Shown in pieces: positions 1-9,063 of a stretch of 64,000 bases of DNA. The notes under the pieces are model-generated. The model was given only the letters and a program-made list of their open reading frames with translations. It was not told the origin of the DNA and did not search any database. Location: contig NW_005198900.1 in NCBI RefSeq assembly GCF_000372725.1, forward strand, positions 254,110 through 318,109, given 5' to 3'. The DNA is from Emiliania huxleyi CCMP1516 (lineage: Eukaryota > Haptophyta > Isochrysidales > Noelaerhabdaceae). Position numbers and translations under genes: made by a program. Position 1 is the first letter of the stretch, and each line of letters starts with the position of its first letter.

Positions 1-2
1 AC

Positions 3-413
3 GCGCCCCTCCTCTCCTTGCGCTTTCTGATGGTGGGTGCTCCATGGGAGTGGTCGGGCAAGTGCACCATGCCCAAGCACGGGCCAAAGATGCGCGACTG
101 CGTCGGGAACTCTGGACTCTCGCTGTGGCGACGCGACGCGGTGCTCGCGCTCACGGAACACCTCAACCGCAGCGAGACAGCGCAGGACGAGTTCCTCTTG
201 GACTTTTCGCTCTCGCGCAGCCTTCAGTGGGCCGGCGCGGCCACGGCTTCCGCCGAGCTCGCCGCGCACTTCAGCGTGGAGACGATCTCTCTGCCCGGAG
301 TCACCCCTCTCGGCCTTCACCCAAGGCCAGGCTCGAAACTCCGGGTAGGCCTACGGGAACGCTGCCTGAGTGCATCCGAGAGGCGTGAGACGGGCTCATC
401 AGACGAGGGGTAG
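3..413 (+). CDS. C-terminal part of a DUF5672-type glycosyltransferase (5' end outside window)
   Basis: The open frame enters from the left edge (frame starting at base 3) and stops at 411-413. It reads VGAPW early, then a run VGNSGLSLWRRDAVLAL, then an acidic DEFLLDF stretch and HFSVETISLPG..PLGLHP. This order (GAPW, GN-GLSLR, acidic 'DxxF', FSVE, P-G-H) is what I know from the C-terminal half of DUF5672 proteins, which are putative GT-A glycosyltransferases common in algae. Only about 136 residues are visible, so catalytic residues upstream cannot be checked. The last 35 residues are less typical, so the true end could be in a further exon. Family call is by motif memory. Confidence 0.5.
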   Translation, partial: APLLSLRFLMVGAPWEWSGKCTMPKHGPKMRDCVGNSGLSLWRRDAVLALTEHLNRSETAQDEFLLDFSLSRSLQWAGAATASAELAAHFSVETISLPGVTPLGLHPRPGSKLRVGLRERCLSASERRETGSSDEG

Positions 414-515
414 GATGGCGGCTTCTCTTTCTTTTTCGTGGTGTGTGCGGTGCGGTTGTTTCTTTTTTCGGTGTGCGCGCCCCAGTCCGTTAGAGTGTCG
501 TGAGAGGGAATGCAG

Positions 516-888
516 CTGCTGCTATTCGATCGTTCGGTGGGTTCGGGAAGGGGGTCGGCGAGATCCTCTGGAAGGCGGCGAAACGTGCTGCAGAACAAGC
601 TGACGCGGGCCCAGTACCTCGACGAGGTGACTTGGACCACCAAGAACTGGCTAGGGCTGCAGAAGCAGCGTATCTCAGTCGTTCTTCACACAGCATGAGC
701 AAAATCGCAGAGCCGGATTGTGAGTGAGCTTGCCTGCTGCGAGGGCGGTCGAGTGCACGGAGCTAAGTGCCTCGCCGTCCTCGCAGGAGTCGCTTAGGCG
801 GCTCCCGTGGTGTACCTGTGTTAGTGCCAGTGCGCGCCAGTCCCGTGCCCAGTGTCATGCGAGGGAGTTCCGTGGTAAAATTCTTTTT
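516..888 (+). repeat. Dispersed repeat, copy 1 (partner at 25836-26212, same orientation)
   Basis: About 370 bp match 25836-26212 almost base for base, including a short open stretch NKLTRAQYLDEVTWTTKN in both. Small indels separate the copies. The last ~75 bp are a module ending in TAAAATTCTTT that recurs alone at 1085-1172, 26210-26290, 39713-39890 and 43083-43165. No terminal inverted repeats or host gene were recognised inside it. Confidence 0.8.
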
Positions 889-903
889 TCGGTGTACCTG
901 TGT

Positions 904-1084
904 AAGAAAGAAAACAGAGAACCCAAGGGAGGGATGGGAGGACGGCACGCCGCCACCACACAGGGATTTTAAGGAGAGGGGTGTGGTGCGCTAGCCGTCG
1001 CCCACCCTTGCGCCTTGGGCGTCCGCCTCTTCCTATCTCCCTTCGCAGTCCCTCGCCGATTCTCGCTGCAACCTTCATGCCTGT
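904..1084 (-). mobile_element. Short retroposon with CTTT-type tail, longest copy
   Basis: 181 bp flanked by a perfect 13-bp direct repeat GGTGTACCTGTGT at 891-903 and 1085-1097. Read on the minus strand, it ends in a TTTTCTTTCTT tail and carries the core CCGTCCTCCCATCCCTCCC found in the copies at 13855-13917, 53229-53280 and 28690-28820. The target duplication plus a simple-repeat tail indicate target-primed retroposition. It landed inside a second tandem copy of the TAAAATTCTTT module. I found no convincing pol III A or B box. It also contains a fortuitous GTAAG...CACACAG intron-like span on the plus strand. Confidence 0.75.
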
Positions 1085-1307
1085 GGTGTACCTGTGTTAT
1101 GCCAGTGCGGGGTGTGAAAATTCTTTGAAGCCGTCGCCCGCGCACAAAACTGAAATTCTTTTCGCACGACACTGTGCGACTTGGAAACTGCCCGGCCGGC
1201 CTGTCTTAGTCCCAGTATATATCCAGAGAGGCATGTTGAGAGCTCTTGAGGCTCTTGAGGCTCGCTCTTGGAGAGCGGTCTCAAAAACACTGGAACGTAC
1301 TCGCTAC

Positions 1308-2507
1308 ATGAACGCCGCCAGGCTTTTGCACGCGACGAAGTTCCTCCGTACTCGCTCGGCCGTTGGAGCCCTGCGTGCTGGCGCCGCGACAGCGGTGGCA
1401 GCCGCCGTTGCGACATCGACCTCTGGCACTGCGTTCGCCGTCGCTGGCTGCCAGAGCGCCGAGTCACGGGCGGCGATCCCGCTCAGCTCCTCCTTCATCG
1501 CAGACGCGGCGGCTCGTGTGGCTCCTGCGCTCGTCAACATATCGGTGCAGCCGGCCGGCAGCGGCCTCCGCGCAGCGATGCAGGGAGCTTCCGGGTCGGG
1601 ATTCGTCGTGGACCCATCCGGTCTCGTCCTCACCAACTGCCATGTGGTTCGCGACGCGGCGGCACGCGGTGGCACAGTGACGGTGACCCTCTCCGACGGC
1701 GTCACCCGGCTGCGCGGCGTCGTCGAGCACTCGGACGCCATTTCTGACATCGCGGTCGTGCGAGTGAACCACCACGCTGCACTACCCGCAGCAGAGCTGG
1801 GCTCGTCGTCCGACCTCCGGCCCGGAGAGTTTGTGGTGGCGCTGGGAGCGCCGCTGGGCCTGACCAACTCGGTCTCCTTCGGCATCGTGTCTGCCATCGA
1901 GCGCACCCGCTCGGAGCTCGGCTTGCACGACTCGCTCGGCGCACGGAACACGACAGCGTATATCCAGACGGACGCGTCCATAAACTCTGGCAACTCGGGC
2001 GGCCCGCTCCTCGACGTGCATGGGCGCGTGATCGGCGTCAACACCATGAAGGCGATGGGGATGGACGGGATCGCCTTCGCCGTGCCCATCGACGAGGTGA
2101 AACGCGTCGTGCGCCAGCTGACGGCGCACGGCCGCGTCCTGCGGCCGTACCTCGGCCTCAAGTTCATCGAGCTCTCCGAGCCGGTGGCGGAGGAGCTCAA
2201 CGCACGCGCCGCCGAGAAGGAGTCGCGCGGGCTCTTTGGCGGCGGCCACGTCGCGCGCGTGCCGGCGCGAGGCTTGTACGTGATGCACGTGACGCCCGGC
2301 TCGCCGGCGCAGCGCGCGGGCTTCCGGATCGGCGACACGATCGTGGGGATGCGGGCGGGGTCGCCGGCGGCAGAGGTGGTCTCGACCAAGCAGATGGTCG
2401 ACGGCCTGTCGGAGCACGTCGGCGGGCAGGTCGAGCTCGAGGTCTCGCGCGACGGCGAGAAAGCCAACAGCTGGCTCGAGGTGACGGTCGAGACGATGCA
2501 GACCTGA
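1308..2507 (+). CDS. HtrA2-like serine protease with PDZ domain, probably mitochondrial
   Basis: Intronless, 399 residues from the ATG at 1308. An in-frame ATG at 1233 would add 25 residues; further upstream is repeat DNA. The N-terminus is rich in Arg, Ala and Ser with no acids (NAARLLHATKFLRTRS), as in a mitochondrial presequence, followed by an Ala-rich hydrophobic stretch. The trypsin-like domain has His112 in TNCHVV, Asp147 in SDIAVV and Ser230 in GNSGGPL, plus the YIQTDASINSGNSGG and GVNTMKAMGMDGIAFAVP landmarks of the HtrA family. A PDZ domain follows (about 285-390: RGLYVMHVTPGSPAQRAGFRIGD). HtrA proteases degrade misfolded proteins; HtrA2 does so in the mitochondrial intermembrane space. 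DegP-like plastid targeting cannot be excluded. All catalytic residues are present. Confidence 0.9.
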   Translation: MNAARLLHATKFLRTRSAVGALRAGAATAVAAAVATSTSGTAFAVAGCQSAESRAAIPLSSSFIADAAARVAPALVNISVQPAGSGLRAAMQGASGSGFVVDPSGLVLTNCHVVRDAAARGGTVTVTLSDGVTRLRGVVEHSDAISDIAVVRVNHHAALPAAELGSSSDLRPGEFVVALGAPLGLTNSVSFGIVSAIERTRSELGLHDSLGARNTTAYIQTDASINSGNSGGPLLDVHGRVIGVNTMKAMGMDGIAFAVPIDEVKRVVRQLTAHGRVLRPYLGLKFIELSEPVAEELNARAAEKESRGLFGGGHVARVPARGLYVMHVTPGSPAQRAGFRIGDTIVGMRAGSPAAEVVSTKQMVDGLSEHVGGQVELEVSRDGEKANSWLEVTVETMQT

Positions 2508-2914
2508 GGTGCTCTGTCTTCGCCTTCAGCGTCGGCGGGCGCTAGCTCTAGATCGTTGGGATGTGACTGCTATACCCACGGTGGGAGTTTTGGGGTCGGG
2601 CTCCCGCGCTGGTCACGTGCTGCCAGGGAACATCCACGCCCGAGAGGAGCGAATCGACTGACTGTTAGGACAGCGTGACACTTCACACCCATCGGATTAC
2701 GTCTTCGCCCCTTATCAGAGCGGCCGCCGCTTGAGAGAGGGAGGGAGGGAGAGAGAGAGAGAGAGAGACATCTTGAGGCAGCCGATTGCTAAAATTCTCT
2801 TTCCCATCTTCATACTCTCCGTCTGAGACTGACGCGCCAGCCCGGTAGTGGCACGACCGGCCGAATCCACAGGCCTTTGCCGTGTCCTGCTGCCGCGTCC
2901 GAGACAACACTCGA
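2508..2914. other. Intergenic spacer with a GA microsatellite
   Basis: No gene seen. A purine tract (GGGA)n then (GA)n runs from about 2735 to 2769. A TTGCTAAAATTCT motif follows; a similar TTTTTAGCAAT motif recurs beside purine tracts near 13115 and 36995. Confidence 0.6.
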
Positions 2915-4566
2915 ATGTCCATCGTCGACCTCCTCGGCACGTCGCTCAAGTCGAAGGCTGGCGACGTCGAGACCGCCACCGCGCTCAAGGGAAAGGCCGT
3001 CGTCGCTTTGTATTTCTCAGCGCACTGGCGAGCGGCGCACCGCCGATGAGGACCGGCACCGCCGTCGTGACTCATCGCTCGCCCCTCCACGCCACAGGTG
3101 CCCACCCTGCCGCGGATTCACGCCGGTGCTCGCCGACAAGTACAAGGCCCTCGTCGGCGATGGCAAGGCCTTCGAGGTGGTTTTTGTTTCCAGCGACAAG
3201 GACGAGGCGTCTTTTGATGAGTACTATGCAGAGCAGCCCTGGCTCGCGCTTCCTTTCGGCAGCCGCGACGTCAAGGCCGCGCTTTCCAAGAAGTACAAGG
3301 TGTCGGGCATTCCGTCGCTAGTTTTGCTCGACGGCGACGGCGCGATCATCACCAAGGACGGAAGGCGACCGCCGTTAGTGCCCACACACCGTCGCTACAC
3401 CGTGCATCACCGACCGGCACCCCCTCGGCGCAGGTCTGCAGTGATGGAGGGCGATTTCCCGTTCACACCGCCCACGTTTTGGGACTGCCTGGGCGACGAG
3501 TTTCTCATGCAGGACGGCGACGCCGCCGAGGTGAGCCAGCTCAAGGGGGAGGGCAAGGTGATCGTCTTGTACTTCTCGGCGCACTGGTACGACTCGCCGC
3601 GGCCTCCCCCGCCGCCGCACGCGTCCGTTCGCAACCGTGTGTATACGACGCCCGCCCTCGCAGGTGTCCGCCGTGCCGCGGCTTTACGCCCGAGCTCGTC
3701 AAGACGGTGGGCAAGCTCAAGGCGGCGGGCAAGGCGTTCGAGATCATCTTTGTCAGCTCCGACCGCGACCAGAAGAGCTTCCAAGAGTACTTTGGCAGCA
3801 TGGGGCCCCACTTTCTGGCCATCCCGCAAGGCGACCCGCGCAAGGCCAAGCTGTCGTCCTTCTTCGGCGTCGAGGGCTCGCGAATCGCATGTTTTGACGA
3901 GGTGTCAACCGCGGCGCCTCACCTGTGGTTGCGCTGTGAACAGGCATCCCGACGCTAGTGACAGTCGACGGCGCGACAGGCACGACCACCCACGGCAACG
4001 CGACGGGCGCTGGACCTCCCTCGAACCTTCTCGGAGCCGTCCCATAGGTGCAACCATCAACGGCAACGCGAGGGGCGCGTGCGGCGGCGATCCCGACGGG
4101 CTCGCGTTCCCGTGGGCGCCCAAGCCGGTCGTCGATTTTGCCGACGGCTGCGACGGCATCAATGACACGCTCTCCCTCTGCCTCCTCCTGGAGGGCTGCG
4201 GTCTAGAGGTGCAGCAGGCGGCGATAGCCGCGGCGACGCCGCTGGCGGAGGCGGCGAAGGCTTCGCAGGAGGAGCTCTGCTTTTTTGCCGCCACCAAGGT
4301 GGAGGGGGGGGCCGTGAGCCAGATCCGGCAGATGACCAAGCTGGGCGACGCCGGCAGCGCGCCAGCCATGATTCTCCTCGACATCCCCGACGAAGGTGGA
4401 GGGGGGGGGCCCGTCTGGTTCGCGCCGCGATGCATCTTCACGCCTCCCGACGTGAACAGGTGCGTACTACGTGAGCGACGCGACCGAGGCGACGGCCACG
4501 ACGATCCAAGCCTTCCTCGCCGCCTACAAGGCGGGCACGCTCGATCGCAAGCAGCTGGGCCAGTGA
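2915..4566 (+). CDS. NXN: Nucleoredoxin-like protein with tandem thioredoxin domains
   Basis: Seven exons: 2915-3027, 3098-3364, 3434-3586, 3664-3875, 3944-3970, 4048-4395, 4460-4566, giving 408 residues (family about 430). A 41-bp intron at 4007-4047 is the alternative for the fifth one. The first two domains each carry WCPPCRGFTP, the redox-active CxxC of nucleoredoxin/tryparedoxin, after LYFSAHW. Family landmarks VFVSSDxD, GIPSLVLLD/GIPTLV, and KDGRSAVMEGDFPF are in place. The C-terminal third lacks CxxC, as in nucleoredoxin, and ends in a YYVSD...FLAAYKAG segment. Four of six introns start with GC. In both domains an intron splits the W codon before CPPC at the same phase. Role: cytosolic or nuclear thiol-disulfide oxidoreductase that reduces protein disulfides; partners not shown by sequence. 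Confidence 0.9.
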
Positions 4567-4791
4567 AAACATCGATCGAGAGAGTTCGCACGCGCAGAGC
4601 CAGAGGCAAGATTAGTACGGTGTGTTGTTTCTTGTATGAAAAAGGAAAAGGTAAGATGCGCGACCCGGCGCAGTCCAAAGCAGAGCGAGAGGCTCAGCGG
4701 CTGTGACACAGATGCAGCTGCACAGACGATGCGGGATGGCTGCAGAGCCTCGCTCCTGCGTGCGAAAAGAGAAGGCAAGCCCAAACAGGTC

Positions 4792-5241
4792 CTAGGTCCC
4801 AGAGCCGTAGAGGTCGTTGAGCATGCTCTGCATAGAAGGCTCGACGTCCGCGGCCATCAGGTCAGCCGGCGGAGCTTCCATGGCTTGCAGTGTCACGTAG
4901 AAAAACACGACGACGCCCAGCGCGAGCGAGGCGCCTACGGCAGCGGCGGCGGGCGAGCGGCCAAAGACAGACGCAAAGGGCGCGAGCAGACCGATGATGA
5001 GCCCGCTAATCGCGGAGACGCCGAAGCGCATGAACCGGCCCACATTCTCCCAGAACGGCGCCTCCTCCATGCGGACGTCTCTGGTGCGCCGCACGACGCC
5101 GCGACGGCTGCAGGGTGAGCTGCACGCCGCCGCACGCGAGGGGCTGAGGGCGGGCGCAACGCACAGGTGCCTGGCCGCCAGGCCCGCGGCGAGAGGCGCG
5201 GCGGAGAGCAGCAAGAGGAGGATCGCTGCTCCGGCCCGCAT
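4792..5241 (-). CDS. Plastid-targeted Ycf33/DUF751-like small membrane protein
   Basis: 149 residues, intronless, start ATG at 5241, convergent with the nucleoredoxin gene. Residues 1-20 are a clear signal peptide (MRAGAAILLLLLSAAPLAAG), followed by a basic, Ser/Ala-rich stretch to about 57 that resembles the transit peptide used with secondary plastids. The mature part FWENVGRFMRFGVSAISGLI then LLAPF matches the pattern I know for Ycf33/DUF751 (FWxNxxRxxRFxxSxxxGL...PF), with a second hydrophobic segment GASLALGVVVFFYVTLQ. DUF751 proteins are small thylakoid or envelope proteins of unclear function, plastid-encoded in some red-lineage algae; here a nuclear copy. A short acidic tail follows. 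The family call rests on a short motif. Confidence 0.65.
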   Translation of the reverse strand: MRAGAAILLLLLSAAPLAAGLAARHLCVAPALSPSRAAACSSPCSRRGVVRRTRDVRMEEAPFWENVGRFMRFGVSAISGLIIGLLAPFASVFGRSPAAAAVGASLALGVVVFFYVTLQAMEAPPADLMAADVEPSMQSMLNDLYGSGT

Positions 5242-5282
5242 TTCTTCACAGCCGTTCAGAAGAATTCTTAGTATGGTTCGGT

Positions 5283-5513
5283 AGGCAGGTAGGTAGGTGT
5301 TACCTCACACTGTCTAGGCAGAGACAAGGAGGACCCCCGCACACACGAACCCACACATACAGAGAGGGACGAGTGCACGCATTGGGCATCAGAGAGCCGT
5401 AAGTGTTTGTTGTTGTTTGGCTTGAGATCTCTCTTGGCTTGAGCCAAGCAGGCACACCCGCGCGCGAGTGATTAGGCCAGGCCCGAAGCCTGACTCAAGC
5501 CAAGAGGCGCAGC
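5283..5513 (+). repeat. Dispersed ~200-bp repeat, copy 1 (partner at 55711-55917)
   Basis: Nearly identical to 55711-55917 in the same orientation, from GGCAGGTAGGTGTTACC to GACTCAAGCCAAG. The right part can fold: TTGGCTTGAGCCAAG and GACTCAAGCCAAG are near palindromic. No coding potential recognised. Confidence 0.8.
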
Positions 5514-7270
5514 GAAGCGCTAACGCGGGCCATCGTGGCCGCGGTGCAGCCCCGCACGGGTTTAGTGCGCGAGATGCGCTCGGGCGACGGAGGAGCCGGA
5601 GGCGGGCGGAACTCGGCCGGGGCGAGGCCTGACCGCAGCGTCTCGCGCCACGCAGCGCGATCAGCCGCGAGTAGATGCCAGCGCGCCGAGTCGATGCCGA
5701 ATTTCGCGAGTGCCTTGAAGATCGACCGCCCGTAAGTCATGCGCTGTGGTCATGCGCGGCGCACCGATGGGCCGCCGGTGGGGCACCCACGCGGAGAGCA
5801 TGCGGCGCGGCAGCCGGTCGTAGTCCATGCGCGCGACGTGGCCGAGCCAGCGCAGCTGGCGGCGGGCGATGTACATGTACATGTCGATCGAGTCGGAGCC
5901 CCAGCCGCTGGCTGAGCTCCCACGCTTCATTAGGTGCAGGTGTACACCTTGTACCGACACAGAGGTAGGCGCGCAGCGCCCACACCCTCTACCTAGGTGT
6001 GTGAGTGAGTGCTATACCTTAGCGCACCTTATACCGAGGTACCCTCCACATGTCCACACCGGTACCTGGGGTACTCTCGAGACGTTCACACCGGCGGTGC
6101 GCGCGAATAAGGTGTGCACCGCCCGTCGCGCGAAACGCAACACACAGCTCTCATGGCGCCCAAGAAGCCCACCTCCACGCAGAACACGACGCTCCAGACC
6201 ATGGGCATGGACGTGATCAAGCAGTACCCGGGCCCGGCCGGACAGTGACGGCCCTCGGCTCCCGGACAGCGCGGAGCAGAACGCGTCGTACGCGGGCACG
6301 GCCGTCGAGTTCACGGTGAAGTACGGCAACGTCGACCCCCATCGAGCTCCGACGCTCTGCCGCTTCGGCTGCGCCATCCTCGGGCTCGGCCAGGCCGCCG
6401 ACCCACCCTCCGCCGACCCGCTCCGTGACGTCGACATGTCGCTGCTCCAACGCGCCAGTGTTCTCCAGAATGCTGCTATGAGTGAGTAGCGTGTCGGGCG
6501 GGGCCGTCGGGAGGGGCGGCGGGGGCGAGCGTGTGTCCGGCGAGGCGCCCACATACCTCACCCGTACCTTTACCGAGGTAGCGCGCGGTGTCCTATACCT
6601 CCACCTTAGGTAAGTGGCCCATGTCTGTACCTTACTGTACCTCTACCAAGTGTGCCGGCCAGCGCCCACACCGGCACCGGGGGTAGGGTCAGAGGGACTG
6701 CACCCAAGGTGTTGAGGTGAGCACCTAATGTAGTGTGGCTGAGCTCACACGTCGAGATGTGATGGTGCCACATGCACATGCACAACAACATGTACATGTA
6801 CATGTGCTTACGCGTGACTCGACACATGCCTCGCACGTGCAACGCGTGCATGCGGCGCAGCCGCCCGAGCAGCACCTCGGTCAGACTCCACGACTCGCAG
6901 CCGTAGAGGGTGATCGAGAGCACGACGGCCTCATACACCACACGTCGGGCTGCGCGAGTGACCGAGTTCGAGGCGAAAAGACAGCCGCGTAGCGCACCAA
7001 ACGCCTTGCTGCCCGACACGATCCGCGCGTCCACCGCCCCGTTGTCGCCGCCGTGCCTCGTAATGTCTAATTAATGATGTCGCCGAGGAGGGGAACGAGG
7101 TGACGATGGGCATGAAGCCGTAGTCGGGCAGTAGTATCGGCGAGAGGTCAGCGCCGTCGAAGGTGAGCGGGTTCGAGTACACGAGCTCGAAGACCCGCGC
7201 AGAGTGTCGCCGAGCCTGGCGTGCCCGCCCGCTCGACCGCGGCCGCAGGCGTGGAAGCCAATCATCCTGG
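5495..7270 (-). mobile_element. Decayed LINE, 3' part of the reverse transcriptase ORF, with a nested insertion
   Basis: On the minus strand, about 7060-6800 encodes VDARIVSGSKAFGALR, VVYEAVVLSITLYGCESW and LRRMHALHVRGMCRV; about 5900-5500 encodes IARRQLRWLGHVARM and RLPRRMLSAWV. These are the conserved C-terminal blocks of non-LTR reverse transcriptases (after the YADD palm), in the expected order. The frame is broken in several places, including a short CATGTACATGTTGTTGTGCATG insertion near 6780-6800, also seen at 21175-21215. A larger element sits at 5925-6736. This is a dead, 5'-truncated copy. Such a LINE could be related to the machinery that moves the short retroposons in this window, but no 3'-end match was found. 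Confidence 0.8.
5925..6736. mobile_element. Insertion within the LINE, carrying a coding-like fragment
   Basis: 812 bp bounded by the direct repeat GGCTGAGCTC(C/A)CACG at 5910-5924 and 6737-6751 (14 of 15 match), so it is an insertion. Just inside, both ends carry the inverted motif CATTAGGTGC, followed within 20 bp by ACACCTT. The interior holds an ORF from ATG 6153 (starts MAPKKPTSTQNTTLQTMGMD, 31 codons) and coding-like sequence at about 6284-6489 (YAGTAVEFTVKYGNVD, then DVDMSLLQRASVLQNAAM), which resembles a captured gene fragment. A 15-bp duplication is long for a DNA transposon, so the class is uncertain. Confidence 0.6.
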
Positions 7271-7861
7271 CGTCTATGGCAAGCGCTCACATGCCAAAAG
7301 ACACCGCGCAGCGGCGCGAGACGTGACCAAAGCGGCACGTCTCGGCACCGACCGCGAGAGCAGCCGGTCGACGTCGGTACCAAGGAAACCAAGCGCGCGG
7401 CCGCCGGGCGCCTCCGAACCGACAGGGGCGCCGCGGCAGTAGAGAGCACTCCACCGCCATACCGTTTTGATGGCGGGTCAACTGCCTCTCTCTCGTTGTG
7501 TGAGTGTGAGTGACACACACACAGACACAGACGTTTGTAAAACTTTCAGCGCACCCTGTCAGCAGGGAGGCCGAACCGTCGAGGTGTGGCGGGCGGGGCG
7601 TTGCGCGGGTTTGCGAGAGCACCACACCCCCAACAGTTCCCGTGGGCCGACGCCGTTCACTGATCCGGCCAGATCGCACCCAGTACGGCGCACCCATGGC
7701 CCTCGGCACTCACACTGCCTGTTGCCGTTGGCAAAGTCGGGTAATGACGTAGAAAGAACACGCGCTCCTCTATCGCGCCGCACGTCCAGGAGGTCACGCC
7801 CACCACCTAGGCGGATCCGCCACGCCCAACCCGTCTTTGATAGGTCTCCTGACGCTGCGCT

Positions 7862-8612
7862 ATGCCGGCAGCTGCAGCGGCCCAAAGCACCGAGGCTGAC
7901 GCGGCGACGCTCACCCTTGGCGAAGGTCGTGCGCCCGACGCGCCCGCCTTTCCCACGCCATCTAACACCCACCTATTCCGCCGCCACCGCGCCGGGTCGC
8001 GCGCCGAGCGGTCGCCCGCCCGCCGGTTGCCGCGCAGATTTCCAAGACGGGCGGTGCCTTCTCAACTCGGAGGTGGCCCTCATCCTTGAGCACAAGCTGC
8101 AGGCGTCCAACGCCAAAGGGCAGACGCCCGGAACGTGCGCCCCCCCCCCCCCCCCTCCGGGTCCCATGACGACCCATGACGACCTAGCGGGTGGGGCGCC
8201 CCACCTCTCACATGCAAGCCCCCCCCGCGCGCCCCGGTGCAGCAACTTTGTCAAGGCGTTCGAGTACGTCAACCGGGTCAAGCAGTTTAGGACCAAGGAG
8301 GTCATGGCGCGCGTGCGAACGTGCGCGCGCCCAGCCATTTCCCACTTGGCCGCCTAGCCGCGGCAAGCGGCGGTGACGCTCACGCGTGTCCCCAATCCGC
8401 CCCCCGCCGCGCGCAGCGAGCTGGAGAAGCAGCCCATCGCCGAGTTTGAGGTGGCGCAACTCGGGAACCTCTGCCCCGAGGACGCAGACGAGGCCAAGGC
8501 CCTCATTGCCTCACTCGCGCTGCCAACGCTCGAAGGGATGGCGCGAGATATCGACTCGGCGCAGCTGACCGAGGTGCTGCAGGGCATCTGCGACTGCAGA
8601 CAGTTCGACTGA
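7862..8612 (+). CDS. RPB4: RNA polymerase II subunit RPB4
   Basis: Four exons: 7862-7925, 8038-8134, 8243-8320, 8417-8612, giving 144 residues (human POLR2D 142). All three introns are GT-AG. The protein reads LNSEVALILEH, FVKAFEYVNRVKQFRTKE, then ELEKQPIAEFEVAQLGNLCP and EDADEAKALIASLA, matching the RPB4/RPC9 HRDC-like fold along its length. The C-terminus QLTEVLQGICDCRQFD aligns with LQQILDDIQTKRSF of the human protein. RPB4 pairs with RPB7 to form the stalk of Pol II, used in initiation and RNA handling. RPC9 of Pol III is the main alternative, but the NLCPEDADEAKALI segment is RPB4-like. A CA microsatellite begins about 130 bp after the stop. Confidence 0.93.
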
Positions 8613-8747
8613 TCACCGGAAGCATGGCGGGCAGCAGCAGCGCGCGGGCATGAACGTTGATACATTCGGCATCAGGGTGCTTTTTCCGCACAAAATAAAA
8701 GATGACATTGCACAACAAAAGGCGCGCCCTCGGGGCAGGGGGCACAC

Positions 8748-8757
8748 ATACACACCG

Positions 8758-8818
<61 letters not shown>

Positions 8819-8890
8819 ACACACCACACACACACACACACACACGCACACACGCACACACACGCACACACGCACACGCACACACACACC
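8748..8890. repeat. (CA)n microsatellite
   Basis: About 140 bp of CA dinucleotides with scattered CG and TA interruptions. The His/Thr and Cys/Val reading frames across it are artefacts of the repeat. Confidence 0.98.
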
Positions 8891-9063
8891 GCTGAGAGAT
8901 GGGCTCAGGTAGGAGGCTCCACACCACCTGACTCGCGTCGTGCCACCTGACTCTCGCCTGGAGAGGCCTCTTAGCCGAGGCACACGTGGCAATCGCCACG
9001 TGCGCCACCAGGGATTTCGGCCATTTTAGAGCCTTGTGCACAAAAATGCAGGTGACTTCAGCC

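Noticed and set aside
899-963. GTAAG...CACACAG span in the 904-1084 retroposon read as an introner
   Set aside because: It lies in non-coding repeat DNA, and the 13855 copy inserted without any GT at its edge, so the resemblance to an intron is probably chance.
1304-2467. Large minus-strand open frame opposite the HtrA-like protease
   Set aside because: GC-rich codon bias opens the antisense strand; the plus strand has the full catalytic triad and PDZ domain.
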